Positions 1-8,775 of a DNA stretch of 64,000 nt are shown one piece after another; position 1 is the stretch's first letter, and every line of letters begins with the position of its first letter. Made by a program: the position numbers and the translations under genes. Source of the stretch: Geodermatophilus siccatus (GTDB lineage: Bacteria; Actinomycetota; Actinomycetes; Mycobacteriales; Geodermatophilaceae); NCBI RefSeq assembly GCF_900103785.1, contig NZ_FNHE01000012.1, positions 1 through 64,000 on the forward strand, in the 5' to 3' direction. The notes under the pieces were generated by a model. It was given only the letters and a program-made list of their open reading frames with translations, did not search any database and was not told the origin of the DNA.

Positions 1-241
<241 letters not shown>

Positions 242-380
242 CCACACGACCACACCATCCCCCACCTGCGCGCGGGGGCGGTCGAAGCAGAAAGCAGTCA
301 CGCGTCCACTGTGCGGTTCTGAACGCACCAACCCCACGCCCGAAGTGCGGGCGCCCCCGGGGGGTCGACAGGTGCACAGT

Positions 381-497
381 GTTACGGCGGCCATGGCGAG
401 AGGGAAACGCCCGGCACCATTCCGAACCCGGAAGCTAAGCCTCTCAGCGCCGATGGTACTGCCCCGGAGACGGGGTGGGAGAGTAGGACGCCGCCGG
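381..497 (+). rRNA. 5S ribosomal RNA
   Basis: About 117 bases with the classic 5S pattern: a 5' arm 'gttacggcgg', the internal 'ccgaacccggaagctaagc' segment, and a 3' arm 'gtaggacgccgcc' that pairs back to the start. It lies downstream of the 23S tail on the same strand and is followed at once by a hairpin terminator, so it is the last gene of this rrn operon. Ends are accurate to a few bases. Confidence 0.95.
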
Positions 498-508
498 ACA
501 ACTCCTCC

Positions 509-545
509 ATGAAGGGCCCTCACCACCACGGTGAGGGCCCTTCAT
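509..545 (+). terminator. rrn operon terminator hairpin
   Basis: A perfect inverted repeat of 16 bp per arm (left arm atgaagggccctcacc, loop ACCAC, right arm its exact complement) starts 11 bases after the 5S gene. There is no long T tract, as is common in actinobacteria. Position and symmetry make it the intrinsic terminator of the rRNA operon. Confidence 0.85.
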
Positions 546-894
546 GCATTCCCAGTGCGGTTCGAGCGAGGGGCTCAACCCCGCGGTGAGGTCCTCTTCC
601 GTCGCTTCTTTCGACGGTCCAGAGGGCGGCGGTGCCTCCGCCAGCGCGGTGGAGCAGAGGTCGCCCATCAGGACTCGGCGTGCTTGAGTTCCGCCAGGTG
701 ACGCAGGTCCAGGAGGGTTGTCCACCCAGCGTCGGGGAGGGGCGTCCTCGTCGCCGGCTCAGCCCAGCCCGATGCCTGGAGCGCACACCACCTCCAGCGC
801 CTCCCGGGCGTCGTGGGCGTGAGCGAGCCCGGTCGGTCGACCTGGCGGCGCAGGCGGAACGCGCCGCGGTACCCGAGGAGCGCGGCGGGATGGA
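546..894. other. Intergenic, no supported gene
   Basis: About 350 bases between the rrn terminator and the convergent lipoprotein gene. Short open frames exist on both strands, but none has a credible start signal or a recognisable product. Minus-strand reading gives fragments resembling ordinary coding sequence in changing frames, so a decayed gene is possible, but I cannot name it. Confidence 0.4.
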
Positions 895-1527
895 TCAGAA
901 GGCCCACTCCCACCCGCTGGTACCGAAGTAGTCGCTCATGATCAGCGTGCCCGTGGGCGCCGGTACGTCGAGGAGGATGGAGCCCGCGAACTGCTGGCCC
1001 GGGCCCAGCTCAGAGGGCAACTTCCTCTCGTCAGGCAGGCACCCGAAGGCGGCGTAGGTGCCCAGCGACCCGTTGAAGGTCACCCCGTCGGGGCCGATGA
1101 AGGAGAAACGGGAGTCGCTGATCGTCGGGCGGGACACCTCCGAGGGCGGGCCGGTCACCGGTGCGGTGGCCGCGCGGATGTCGAGCCGGACGAAGTGGCC
1201 GTTCTCCGGAGCCTCGACCGTGCCGTATGCCGGGTCGCAGGGCGCATCGACCTCGATCGCGTCGACGGTCATGGTGGCGGTGGCCGTGTCGCCCTCCGCT
1301 GCGATCGGCACCTCCTCACCCACCTCGACCACGACGTTGCCGCGCGGGGACAGCTCGACCTCGGCCTGCTCCTCGGCGTCCTCGGGTGTGAGCTCGGCCG
1401 GGGTCTGGCCGGCCTCGGGCAGGGCCGGGGCATCGCCGGCGCCGGCGACCTCGTCGGCCTCGGTGCCGCCGCAGGCGCTGAGCACGGCGATCGTGGCCAG
1501 GCCGGCGAGGGTGCGTGCCAACTTCAC
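895..1527 (-). CDS. Putative lipoprotein with DUF4352-like domain
   Basis: A 210-residue exported lipoprotein. The N terminus has a short positive region, a hydrophobic stretch and the lipobox LSAC with the lipidated Cys near residue 19. An acidic, Ala/Pro-rich linker follows (residues about 25-65). The C-terminal part, with VEAPENGHFVRLDIRA and a later SDSRFSFIGPDG segment, resembles the immunoglobulin-like DUF4352 domain found in many Gram-positive lipoproteins. It should be anchored to the outer face of the membrane. No partner is visible: the rRNA operon is on one side and an unrelated operon on the other. Function unknown; the domain call is from motif memory. Confidence 0.75.
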   Translation of the reverse strand: MKLARTLAGLATIAVLSACGGTEADEVAGAGDAPALPEAGQTPAELTPEDAEEQAEVELSPRGNVVVEVGEEVPIAAEGDTATATMTVDAIEVDAPCDPAYGTVEAPENGHFVRLDIRAATAPVTGPPSEVSRPTISDSRFSFIGPDGVTFNGSLGTYAAFGCLPDERKLPSELGPGQQFAGSILLDVPAPTGTLIMSDYFGTSGWEWAF

Positions 1528-1642
1528 GGGATGTGTCCTCTCCCCGGGGTGTCCCTACTGATGGGTAGGTAGAGGTATACCCGCGCCTCGCGATCAACGG
1601 AACGGGCGGGCAGGAACACCGAGCTGGCCCCGCGTGCGGTCG

Positions 1643-2308
1643 TCACCGGCGGCTGCGCGGTTCCCCCGTCGTCGCCCCGACGTTGTCGGCCAGCCACGCG
1701 TTGAGCGCGGTCAGGTCCCGCCAGGAGGTCCGGACCTCCTCGAGCGCCCGGCGCTCGTGCAGCCAGTCGGCGGGCTCCCAGCGCCTGGTCGCGTACAGCG
1801 ACTTGTGCCGGAGCAGGGCGGCGCGGTCGCCGTCCCGGTCGAAGCCGGAGGGGACCCGCACGAGGCGCTCGCCGTCGATGGACCACCCGGCCGCGGCGAG
1901 CCGGTCCACCTCGGCCTGGAGCCGCGGGCCCTGCACCTCGTCGGCCACGGCCCGGCGGTACCGGGCCACCTGGTCGGACTCCAACCGCCAGCACCCCCCG
2001 GCGACCATCAGCCCGTCGGCCGACAACTGCACGTACCAGGCGCCCGCGCCGCGGCCGGCGGGGTTCACGACCGCACCCTGGTGGGTCTTGTACGGCGTCT
2101 TGTCGTTGCTGAAGCGCACGTCCCGGTAGGGCCGGAAGAGCTTGGGGCTGCCGAACTCCCCCGCCAGTTCGTCGAGCAGCGCCTGCATCGGCGCCCGCAC
2201 GCAGTCCTCGTACACCGGGCGGTGGCGGGTCCAGTAGGTCTTGCTGTTGTCGGCCTCGAGGCCCTCGTAGAAGGCCAGCCCCTCGTCGGGGAAGCCCTGG
2301 AACGTCAT
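1643..2308 (-). CDS. DUF2461 / TIGR02453 family protein
   Basis: A 221-residue cytoplasmic protein with the hallmark FxGFPDEGLAFYEGLEADN start, then KTYWTRHR and, about residue 70, RFSNDKTPYKTH, typical of the TIGR02453/DUF2461 family, whose biochemical role is not established. The length is normal for the family. The ATG at 2308 overlaps the stop of the upstream acetyltransferase gene by four bases (ATGA), so the two are translationally coupled. Confidence 0.85.
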   Translation of the reverse strand: MTFQGFPDEGLAFYEGLEADNSKTYWTRHRPVYEDCVRAPMQALLDELAGEFGSPKLFRPYRDVRFSNDKTPYKTHQGAVVNPAGRGAGAWYVQLSADGLMVAGGCWRLESDQVARYRRAVADEVQGPRLQAEVDRLAAAGWSIDGERLVRVPSGFDRDGDRAALLRHKSLYATRRWEPADWLHERRALEEVRTSWRDLTALNAWLADNVGATTGEPRSRR

Positions 2309-2898
2309 CGGTCCTCGTCCGCCTCCTCGAGCAGCGTGTGCCAGCGGACCTCGCGCAGCGGCGTCCCACCGGTGTCCAGCGTGCGCACCCAGCCGTCGCG
2401 CGCCCAACCAGCCGACTCGAAGAAGCCCGCGGACACCCTGTCCTGTTCCGGCAGCCAGACCTGCAGTCGCGCCGTCCCGCCGGCCCGGGCGAGGTCGGTG
2501 ACGGCAGCCAGCAGCCGGCTGCCGTGCCCACGCCGTCCCCACCGTGGCTCCACCAGCAGGGTGGCGACCTCGCCGCTGGGCCCCGCCGGGTGGGGGCGCT
2601 CGTCCCCGGCGAGCTCCGCGGGGCCGTACGCGGCGAACCCGACCACCAGGTCCTGCTCGACGGCGACGAGGACGCCGTGGCCCGGGGTGGGCGGTGCGGC
2701 GATCGCGGCCCGCCACGTGTCCGCGGCACCCGCCTCGTCCCACCCGTCGAGCACCTCGGCCGGGAGGACGGCGCGGTAGGCGGTCCGCCAGGTCACCGCC
2801 TGCACGCGAGCGATGTCCGGGGCGTCGGCGGGCCGGGCCGGGCGGACCGACACCTCCGCGGTCCCCGACCGGCGGGGGAACGGCGAGGTCGGGTGCAC
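2305..2898 (-). CDS. GNAT family N-acetyltransferase
   Basis: A 197-residue acetyl-CoA-dependent acyltransferase. The domain opens with VSVRPARPADAPDIARVQ and carries the acetyl-CoA binding motif A as VEPRWGRRGHGSRLLAAV, with the usual FFESAGW near the end. The substrate cannot be read. I chose GTG at 2898 because a -10 box TACGCT (2906-2911) lies exactly 7 bases upstream, which fits a leaderless transcript, and the domain starts about 15 residues in. It is first of a two-gene unit with the DUF2461 gene, and divergent from the winged-helix gene at 2968. Confidence 0.85.
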   Translation of the reverse strand: MHPTSPFPRRSGTAEVSVRPARPADAPDIARVQAVTWRTAYRAVLPAEVLDGWDEAGAADTWRAAIAAPPTPGHGVLVAVEQDLVVGFAAYGPAELAGDERPHPAGPSGEVATLLVEPRWGRRGHGSRLLAAVTDLARAGGTARLQVWLPEQDRVSAGFFESAGWARDGWVRTLDTGGTPLREVRWHTLLEEADEDR

Positions 2899-2967
2899 GC
2901 CAGGCAGCGTAGGCCGCGGCGGGGTGGACCTCCGGGGTGTCAGGGGCTCCGGGCAGGATCGGCGGCC

Positions 2968-4191
2968 GTGGGAGCACCCGTCGTCGACCGGCTGCCGGCC
3001 GCGCTGGCCCGTCGCATCGCCCTGGCCGCGCAGGGGTTCGCCGACCCCCGACCTGTACCGGCCGTCGACGGCCGGCAGCTGCGCCGGATGACGGCACGGC
3101 TGGCCGTGGTGCAGATCGACTCGGTCAACGTGCTGTCCCGCGCGCACTACCTGCCCGCCTTCAGCCGGTTGGGCCCCTACCCGCGCCAGGCGCTCGACGA
3201 CCTCGCCGGCCGCCGGCGGGAGCTCTTCGAGTACTGGGCGCACGAGGCCTCGCTGCTGCCGGTCCGGCTGCACCCCCACCTGCGGTGGCGCATGGCGGCG
3301 GCGGAGGAGCACGCCTGGGGCTCGATGGTCCGGATCCAGCGGGAGCGTCCGGGGTACGTCAGCGAGGTCCTCGAGCGGGTGCGAGAGGCCGGCCCGCTCA
3401 AGGCCAGCGACCTGGCCGAGCCGCGACCGGACCGGCCCGGCAGCATGTGGAACTGGCACGCCGGCAAGGTCGCCCTCGAGTGGCTCTTCTACACCGGCGT
3501 GATCACCGCCCGGGGCCGGACGGCGGGCTTCGAGCGCGTCTACGACCTCACCGAGCGGGTGCTGCCGGCCGCCGTCCTGCAGACCCCCACCCCGGAACCG
3601 GCCGACGCCGTCCGCGAGCTGGTGCGCACCGCCTCACGCGCCCTGGGGGTCGCCACCGAGCGGGACCTGCGCGACTACTTCCGGCTCCGTCCGCCGGCAG
3701 CGCGAGCGGCGATCGCCGAACTGGCCGACGCCGGTGAGCTGCTGCCCGTCGAGGTGGCCGGCTGGGGCGCCCCCGCGTGGCTGCACCCGCAGGCGCGTCG
3801 TCCCCGCTGGGTGCGGGCGCGGGCGCTGGTGAGCCCCTTCGACTCCCTGGTGTGGGAGCGGCCGCGGGTGGCACGCGTCTTCGGCTTCCGCTACCGGCTG
3901 GAGATCTACACGCCGGCCGCCCGGCGCGTGCACGGCTACTACGTGCTGCCGTTCCTGCTCGGCGACCGGCTGGTCGCCCGCGTCGACCTCAAGGCCGACC
4001 GGCAGGCCGGCGTGCTGCGGGTGCAGGCCGCGTTCGCCGAGGACGGCGTGGACCGGGCCGAGGTGGCCGCCGCCCTCGCCGAGGAACTGGCGCTCATGGC
4101 CTGCTGGATGCAGCTGGACGCCGTCGTCGCGGGGGAGCGCGGCGACCTGGCCGCCGAGCTCGCGGCCGCCGTGGGCCGGCTCGTCCCCTAG
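2968..4191 (+). CDS. Winged-helix DNA-binding protein, YcaQ/HTH_42 family
   Basis: A 407-residue protein of the HTH_42 (YcaQ-like) family. Family members include the Escherichia coli interstrand-crosslink DNA glycosylase YcaQ and Streptomyces AlkX-type relatives. Visible family features are [29 protein letters not shown] near residue 35, [12 protein letters not shown] near 85, and the late [14 protein letters not shown] with [13 protein letters not shown] at 2968 gives the expected length. Its stop (TAG 4189-4191) overlaps the stop of the convergent gene within one CTAG. A role in repair of crosslinked bases is inferred from the family only. Confidence 0.85.
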   Translation: MGAPVVDRLPAALARRIALAAQGFADPRPVPAVDGRQLRRMTARLAVVQIDSVNVLSRAHYLPAFSRLGPYPRQALDDLAGRRRELFEYWAHEASLLPVRLHPHLRWRMAAAEEHAWGSMVRIQRERPGYVSEVLERVREAGPLKASDLAEPRPDRPGSMWNWHAGKVALEWLFYTGVITARGRTAGFERVYDLTERVLPAAVLQTPTPEPADAVRELVRTASRALGVATERDLRDYFRLRPPAARAAIAELADAGELLPVEVAGWGAPAWLHPQARRPRWVRARALVSPFDSLVWERPRVARVFGFRYRLEIYTPAARRVHGYYVLPFLLGDRLVARVDLKADRQAGVLRVQAAFAEDGVDRAEVAAALAEELALMACWMQLDAVVAGERGDLAAELAAAVGRLVP

Positions 4192-4592
4192 TCGCGCAGG
4201 CCGGCCAGCCGGGAGACGACGGCGAGACCGGCGGACCCGCCGGGCCACGCCCGCCGCACTGCCGGAGCCCCCGACGCCCGCACCACCGAGCGCAGCGCCA
4301 GGGCCACGACGACGACGTCGTCGGCGTACCCGAGGACCGGGACGACGTCGGGCACCAGGTCCACCGGCGAGAGCAGGTAGGCCAGCAGCAGCCACAGCCG
4401 CACCCGGACGCCCCGCGGCAGGGACCGGTCCGCCGCGAGCCGGTGCACCAACCGCACCAGGTCCGGCAGCAGCCGCAGCGACTCGCGGACGGTGAGGTCC
4501 GGTGGACGTGCCCGCCACAGCAGCAGGAGCAGAACGCCCCAGAGCAGGAGCAGTCCCGCTCCCACCGACAGCACCAGCTCCAGCCACCTCAC
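4188..4592 (-). CDS. YkvA-like DUF1232 membrane protein
   Basis: A 134-residue protein with an N-terminal membrane helix (about residues 5-27) and a DUF1232 core containing [24 protein letters not shown], the diagnostic segment of this family. Function in the family is unknown. The GTG start at 4592 lies 7 bases after a -10 box CACACT (4600-4605), a leaderless arrangement seen repeatedly in this window. It is convergent with the winged-helix gene and shares the same CTAG for its stop codon. Confidence 0.85.
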   Translation of the reverse strand: MRWLELVLSVGAGLLLLWGVLLLLLWRARPPDLTVRESLRLLPDLVRLVHRLAADRSLPRGVRVRLWLLLAYLLSPVDLVPDVVPVLGYADDVVVVALALRSVVRASGAPAVRRAWPGGSAGLAVVSRLAGLRD

Positions 4593-4682
4593 GCGCTCCA
4601 GTGTGGTCGGTGGCTCCGCCTACCCTGGGCCGGGCAGTCGACGACGAGGGGAACGGGTCTGGTGGGCACGAACGCTCCGGGG

Positions 4683-5492
4683 ATGGACACAGTGCGGGTC
4701 GACACCCAGTACGAGGACCTGCTGCGCCGGGTGCTCGAGCAGGGCACGCCGAAGTCCGACCGGACGGGCACCGGCACGGTGAGCCTGTTCGGCGAGCGGC
4801 TGCGCTACGACCTCTCCGAGCGGTTCCCGCTGGTCACGACCAAGTCCGTGCACTTCCGGTCGATCGCCTACGAGCTGCTGTGGTTCCTGCGCGGTGACAG
4901 CAACGTGCGCTGGCTGCAGGAGAACCGGGTCAGCATCTGGGACGAGTGGGCCTCGCCGGAGGGCGAGCTGGGCCCGGTCTACGGCGTGCAGTGGCGGTCC
5001 TGGCCCACGCCCGGTGGCGAGCACGTCGACCAGATCGCCGGCGTCCTCGAGACGCTGCGCACCGACCCGGACTCGCGACGCATGGTCGTCTCGGCCTGGA
5101 ACGTGGGCGCGCTGCCGGAGATGGCGCTCGCGCCGTGCCACGCGCTGTTCCAGTTCCACGTCGCCGACGGGCGGCTGTCCTGCCAGCTCTACCAGCGCAG
5201 CGCCGACATGTTCCTCGGCGTGCCGTTCAACATCGCCAGCTACGCGCTCCTCACCCGGATGGTCGCCGACCAGGTGGGCCTGGCCCCGGGCGACTTCATC
5301 TGGGTCGGCGGCGACTGCCACGTCTACAGCAACCACGTCGACCAGGTGCGCGAGCAGCTCTCCCGCGAGGTGCTGCCCTTCCCGACGCTCGACCTGACCC
5401 CGGCACCGTCGCTGTTCGACTACACCTACGAGCACTTCACCCTGCGCGACTACCGGCACCACCCGGCGATCCGCGCCGCGGTGGCGGTCTGA
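4683..5492 (+). CDS. thyA: Thymidylate synthase
   Basis: A 269-residue enzyme converting dUMP and methylene-tetrahydrofolate to dTMP and dihydrofolate. Family signatures are clear: [23 protein letters not shown] at the start, [21 protein letters not shown] with catalytic Cys152, and [18 protein letters not shown] with the dUMP-binding Arg/Ser. It is followed 7 bases later by dihydrofolate reductase, which recycles its product. The start is uncertain: ATG at 4683 is used here, but an in-frame GTG at 4662 has a better ribosome-binding site (gagggga) and would add seven residues. Confidence 0.97.
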   Translation: MDTVRVDTQYEDLLRRVLEQGTPKSDRTGTGTVSLFGERLRYDLSERFPLVTTKSVHFRSIAYELLWFLRGDSNVRWLQENRVSIWDEWASPEGELGPVYGVQWRSWPTPGGEHVDQIAGVLETLRTDPDSRRMVVSAWNVGALPEMALAPCHALFQFHVADGRLSCQLYQRSADMFLGVPFNIASYALLTRMVADQVGLAPGDFIWVGGDCHVYSNHVDQVREQLSREVLPFPTLDLTPAPSLFDYTYEHFTLRDYRHHPAIRAAVAV

Positions 5493-5499
5493 GGCGCGG

Positions 5500-6042
5500 G
5501 TGGTCGGGGGTGGCGTGCTCGGGCTCGTCTGGGCGCAGGCCCGCGGCGGGGTGATCGGCGCCGACGGCCGGCTGCCGTGGCACCTGCCCGAGGACCTGCG
5601 CCTGTTCCGCGAGCTCACCACCGGCTGCACCGTGGTCATGGGCCGGCGCACCTGGGAGTCCCTGCCCGAGCGGTTCCGCCCGCTGCCCGGACGGCGCAAC
5701 GTGGTCCTCACCACCGACCCCTCCTGGGCCGCCGACGGCGCCGAGCGGGTCGGCGACGTGGCGGAGGCGCTGGCGCGCGAGGACGTCGGCGACCTCTGGG
5801 TGATCGGCGGCGGCCGGGTCTACGCCGCGTTCCTCCCGCACGCCGACCGGGTGGTCGTCACCGACGTCGACACCGAGGTCGAGGGCGACACCTGGGCGCC
5901 GGCGCTCGGCCTGGGGTGGGCGCGGGTGGCGCGCACCCCGGGGACCGGATGGGCGACGTCCACCACCGGGCTGCGGTACGCGGTGTCGGAGTACGTGCGC
6001 GCATCGACCGACGCCGACGTGTCGGCCGGGACGGCTCGGTAG
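5500..6042 (+). CDS. folA: Dihydrofolate reductase
   Basis: A 180-residue NADPH-dependent enzyme regenerating tetrahydrofolate. Recognisable elements are GLVWAQARGGVIGADGRLPWHLPEDL (substrate-binding Trp and Asp/Glu region), VVMGRRTWESLP, and WVIGGGRVYAAFLPHAD for the cofactor. GTG at 5500 follows the thyA stop by 7 bases, so thyA-folA is an operon, as in mycobacteria (Rv2764c-Rv2763c). Its stop codon TAG forms part of the -10 box of dapA. Confidence 0.96.
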   Translation: MVGGGVLGLVWAQARGGVIGADGRLPWHLPEDLRLFRELTTGCTVVMGRRTWESLPERFRPLPGRRNVVLTTDPSWAADGAERVGDVAEALAREDVGDLWVIGGGRVYAAFLPHADRVVVTDVDTEVEGDTWAPALGLGWARVARTPGTGWATSTTGLRYAVSEYVRASTDADVSAGTAR

Positions 6043-6052
6043 ATTCTCCGGT

Positions 6053-6949
6053 ATGACCAGTGACCCCACTCGGCCCTTCGGGCGCGTGCTCACGGCGATG
6101 GTGACCCCCTTCGCCGAGGACGGCTCGATCGACCTGGCGGGGGCACAGGAACTGGCCGCCCACCTGGTCGACCGGCAGTCGCACGACGGCCTGGTCGTGC
6201 TCGGCACCACCGGGGAGGCGCCCACCCTGAGCGACGGCGAGCAGCACGCCGTCCTCGAGGCGGTGCTCGATGCCGTGGGCGACCGCGCCACCGTGGTGGC
6301 CGGCGTCGGCACGAACGACACCGCACACACCATCGACAACGCGCGCCGGGCCGAGCGGCTGGGCGCCCACGGCCTGCTCGTCGTGACGCCGTACTACAAC
6401 AAGCCCCCGCAGGCCGGGCTGCTGCGCCACTTCACCGCCGTCGCCGACGCCACGGACCTGCCGGTGATGCTGTACGACATCCCGCCGCGCTCGGTCGTCC
6501 CCATCGAGGTGGACACGCTCGCCCGGCTGGCCGAGCACCCGCGCATCGTCGCGGTGAAGGACGCCAAGGGCGACCTCGGCGCGGTGATGCACACCCTCGC
6601 CCGCACCGACCTCGCGTACTACAGCGGCGAGGACCTGCTGAACCTGCCGCTGCTGGCGGTCGGCGCCGTGGGCGTCGTGAGCGTCGTCGGGCACCTCGTC
6701 GGACCGCGGTTGGCCGAGCTGATCGGCGCCGTGGAGTCCGGTGACCTGGTCAAGGCCCGGGCGGTCAACGAGAGCCTGCTGCCGGTCTGCACCGGCGTCT
6801 TCCGCACCCAGGGCGTCATCCTGGCCAAGGCGGCGCTGCGCGAGCTCGGCCTGCCGGCCGGCCCGGTGCGCCCGCCGTTGGTCGACGCCACCCCCGAACA
6901 AGTCGCGCAGCTGCGCGCCGACCTCGCCGACGGAGGCATCCACCTGTGA
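6053..6949 (+). CDS. dapA: 4-hydroxy-tetrahydrodipicolinate synthase
   Basis: A 298-residue Schiff-base aldolase condensing pyruvate with aspartate semialdehyde, first step of the diaminopimelate/lysine branch. Catalytic residues are visible: Lys169 in IVAVKDAKGD, Tyr141 in VMLYDIPPR, and the GTTGEAPTL phosphate-loop-like motif. The length is normal. ATG at 6053 sits 7 bases after TAGATT (6040-6045), a likely -10 box made from the folA stop codon, which would give a leaderless dapA transcript. It is followed by rnj, as in M. tuberculosis Rv2753c-Rv2752c. The pathway enzyme DapF is encoded at 48671. Confidence 0.97.
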   Translation: MTSDPTRPFGRVLTAMVTPFAEDGSIDLAGAQELAAHLVDRQSHDGLVVLGTTGEAPTLSDGEQHAVLEAVLDAVGDRATVVAGVGTNDTAHTIDNARRAERLGAHGLLVVTPYYNKPPQAGLLRHFTAVADATDLPVMLYDIPPRSVVPIEVDTLARLAEHPRIVAVKDAKGDLGAVMHTLARTDLAYYSGEDLLNLPLLAVGAVGVVSVVGHLVGPRLAELIGAVESGDLVKARAVNESLLPVCTGVFRTQGVILAKAALRELGLPAGPVRPPLVDATPEQVAQLRADLADGGIHL

Positions 6950-6959
6950 GCGCGACCCC

Positions 6960-8660
6960 GTGACCACCTCGACCACCCAGCCGCACCTCGACCTGCAGGC
7001 ACCTCCTGCGCTGCCGGCCGGCGGCCTGCGCGTCATGGCCCTCGGCGGGCTCGGCGAGATCGGCCGCAACATGGCCGTCCTCGAGTTCGACGGCAAGCTG
7101 CTGGTCATCGACTGCGGCGTGCTCTTCCCCGAGGCCGAGCAGCCCGGCGTCGACCTGATCCTGCCGGACTTCGGGGTGATCGAGCACCGGCTCGACGACG
7201 TCGCCGCCGTCGTCCTCACCCACGGGCACGAGGACCACATCGGCGCGATCCCCTACCTGCTGCGCATGCGCGGCGACATCCCGCTGGTCGGCTCGCGGTT
7301 CACCCTCGCGCTGGTCAAGGCCAAGCTGCGCGAGCACCGCCTGGACCCGGTCCTGGTCGAGGTGGCCGCCGGGGACGACCACCTCGCGGGGCCGTTCCAC
7401 TGCGAGTTCATCTCGGTCAACCACTCGATCCCCGACGCGCTGGCCGTCGCCGTCCACACGCCGGCGGGGGTCCTGGTGCACACCGGCGACTTCAAGATGG
7501 ACCAGCTGCCGCTGGACGGCGTCCTCACCGACCTGGGCGCCTTCGCCCGGCTGGGCCTCGAGGGCATCGACCTGCTGCTCGCCGACTCCACCAACGCCGA
7601 GATCCCCGGGTTCGTCACGCCGGAGCGGTCGATCGGCCCGGTGCTCGAGGACGTGTTCCGGCGGGCCACCCAGCGGCTGATCGTCTCGAGCTTCGCCAGC
7701 CACGTGCACCGCATCCAGCAGGTGCTCGACGCCGCCGAGATGCACGGCCGCAAGGTCGCCTTCGTCGGCCGCTCGATGGTCCGCAACATGGGGGTGGCCC
7801 GCGACCTCGGGCTGCTGCGCGTCGCGCCCGGCCTCATGGTGAGCCTCGACGAGGCGACCAGCATGCCGCCGGAGCAGGTCGTGCTGGTGAGCACCGGGTC
7901 GCAGGGCGAGCCGCTGTCGGCGCTGGGGCGGATGGCCCGCGGTGAGCACCACCAGGTGACCATCGAGGCCGGCGACACGATCGTGCTGGCGTCCTCGCTG
8001 GTGCCGGGCAACGAGACCGCGGTCTACAAGGTCATCAACGGGCTGGCCCGGCTCGGCGCGACCGTGGTCCACAAGGAGACCGCGCGGGTGCACGTCTCCG
8101 GGCACGCCCCGGCCGGCGAGCTGCGCACGCTGCTCAACGTGGCCAAGCCGCGGCACCTGATGCCGGTGCACGGGGAGTGGCGGCACCTGCGGGCGCACGC
8201 GGCGCTGGCCGAGCAGACCGGCATGGCCGGCGACCGGGTGCTGCTCGCCGAGAACGGCGTCGTCGTCGACCTGGTCGACGGCAAGGCGGCGATCGTCGGG
8301 TCGGTGCCGGTCGGCGACGTCTACGTCGACGGCCTCAACGTCGGCGACGTGGGGGAGGAGTCGCTGCAGGAGCGGCGCATCCTCGGCGACGAGGGCTTCG
8401 TCGCGCTCACCGTCGTCATCGAGCCCTCGACGCGCACCATCGTGCGGCCGGTACACCTCTCCGCCCGCGGCTTCGCCGACGACCCTGCCGTCTTCGACCC
8501 GGCGCTGCAGCTGGTCGAGGAGAACCTGCGCCGCACGCTGGCCGACGGCGAGACCGACCCGCACCGGCTCTCGCAGGTGATCCGCCGGACGATCGGCAAG
8601 TGGGTGTCCGACACCTACCGCCGCCGCCCGATGATCATCCCGACGGTCCTCGAGGTCTGA
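6960..8660 (+). CDS. rnj: Ribonuclease J
   Basis: A 566-residue metallo-beta-lactamase/beta-CASP nuclease with endo- and 5'-exonuclease activity on RNA. The metal-binding motif is H88-x-H90-x-D92-H93, followed by HTGDFKMD and the beta-CASP block with SSFASHVHRIQ and VSTGSQGEP; the C-terminal arm ends near RRRPMIIPTVLEV. GTG at 6960 begins 10 bases after the dapA stop. A later ATG (7035) would remove the N-terminal extension but start just before the conserved core. It takes part in rRNA maturation and mRNA decay in actinobacteria. Confidence 0.96.
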   Translation: MTTSTTQPHLDLQAPPALPAGGLRVMALGGLGEIGRNMAVLEFDGKLLVIDCGVLFPEAEQPGVDLILPDFGVIEHRLDDVAAVVLTHGHEDHIGAIPYLLRMRGDIPLVGSRFTLALVKAKLREHRLDPVLVEVAAGDDHLAGPFHCEFISVNHSIPDALAVAVHTPAGVLVHTGDFKMDQLPLDGVLTDLGAFARLGLEGIDLLLADSTNAEIPGFVTPERSIGPVLEDVFRRATQRLIVSSFASHVHRIQQVLDAAEMHGRKVAFVGRSMVRNMGVARDLGLLRVAPGLMVSLDEATSMPPEQVVLVSTGSQGEPLSALGRMARGEHHQVTIEAGDTIVLASSLVPGNETAVYKVINGLARLGATVVHKETARVHVSGHAPAGELRTLLNVAKPRHLMPVHGEWRHLRAHAALAEQTGMAGDRVLLAENGVVVDLVDGKAAIVGSVPVGDVYVDGLNVGDVGEESLQERRILGDEGFVALTVVIEPSTRTIVRPVHLSARGFADDPAVFDPALQLVEENLRRTLADGETDPHRLSQVIRRTIGKWVSDTYRRRPMIIPTVLEV

Positions 8661-8775
8661 CGGCCCGACGAGTGGGGCCCGGAGGGTCAGGTCCTCGGGG
8701 AGGGGAGGGGCGGGTCCGGCTCGGCCCGGCCGGGGGCGGCACGTGGCCGCGGTGTCGTCCGGGAGGACGGCGATG

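Noticed and set aside
4662-4682. GTG 4662 as thyA start
   Set aside because: It has the better ribosome site, but the ATG at 4683 already gives more N-terminal sequence than typical ThyA; left as an alternative.
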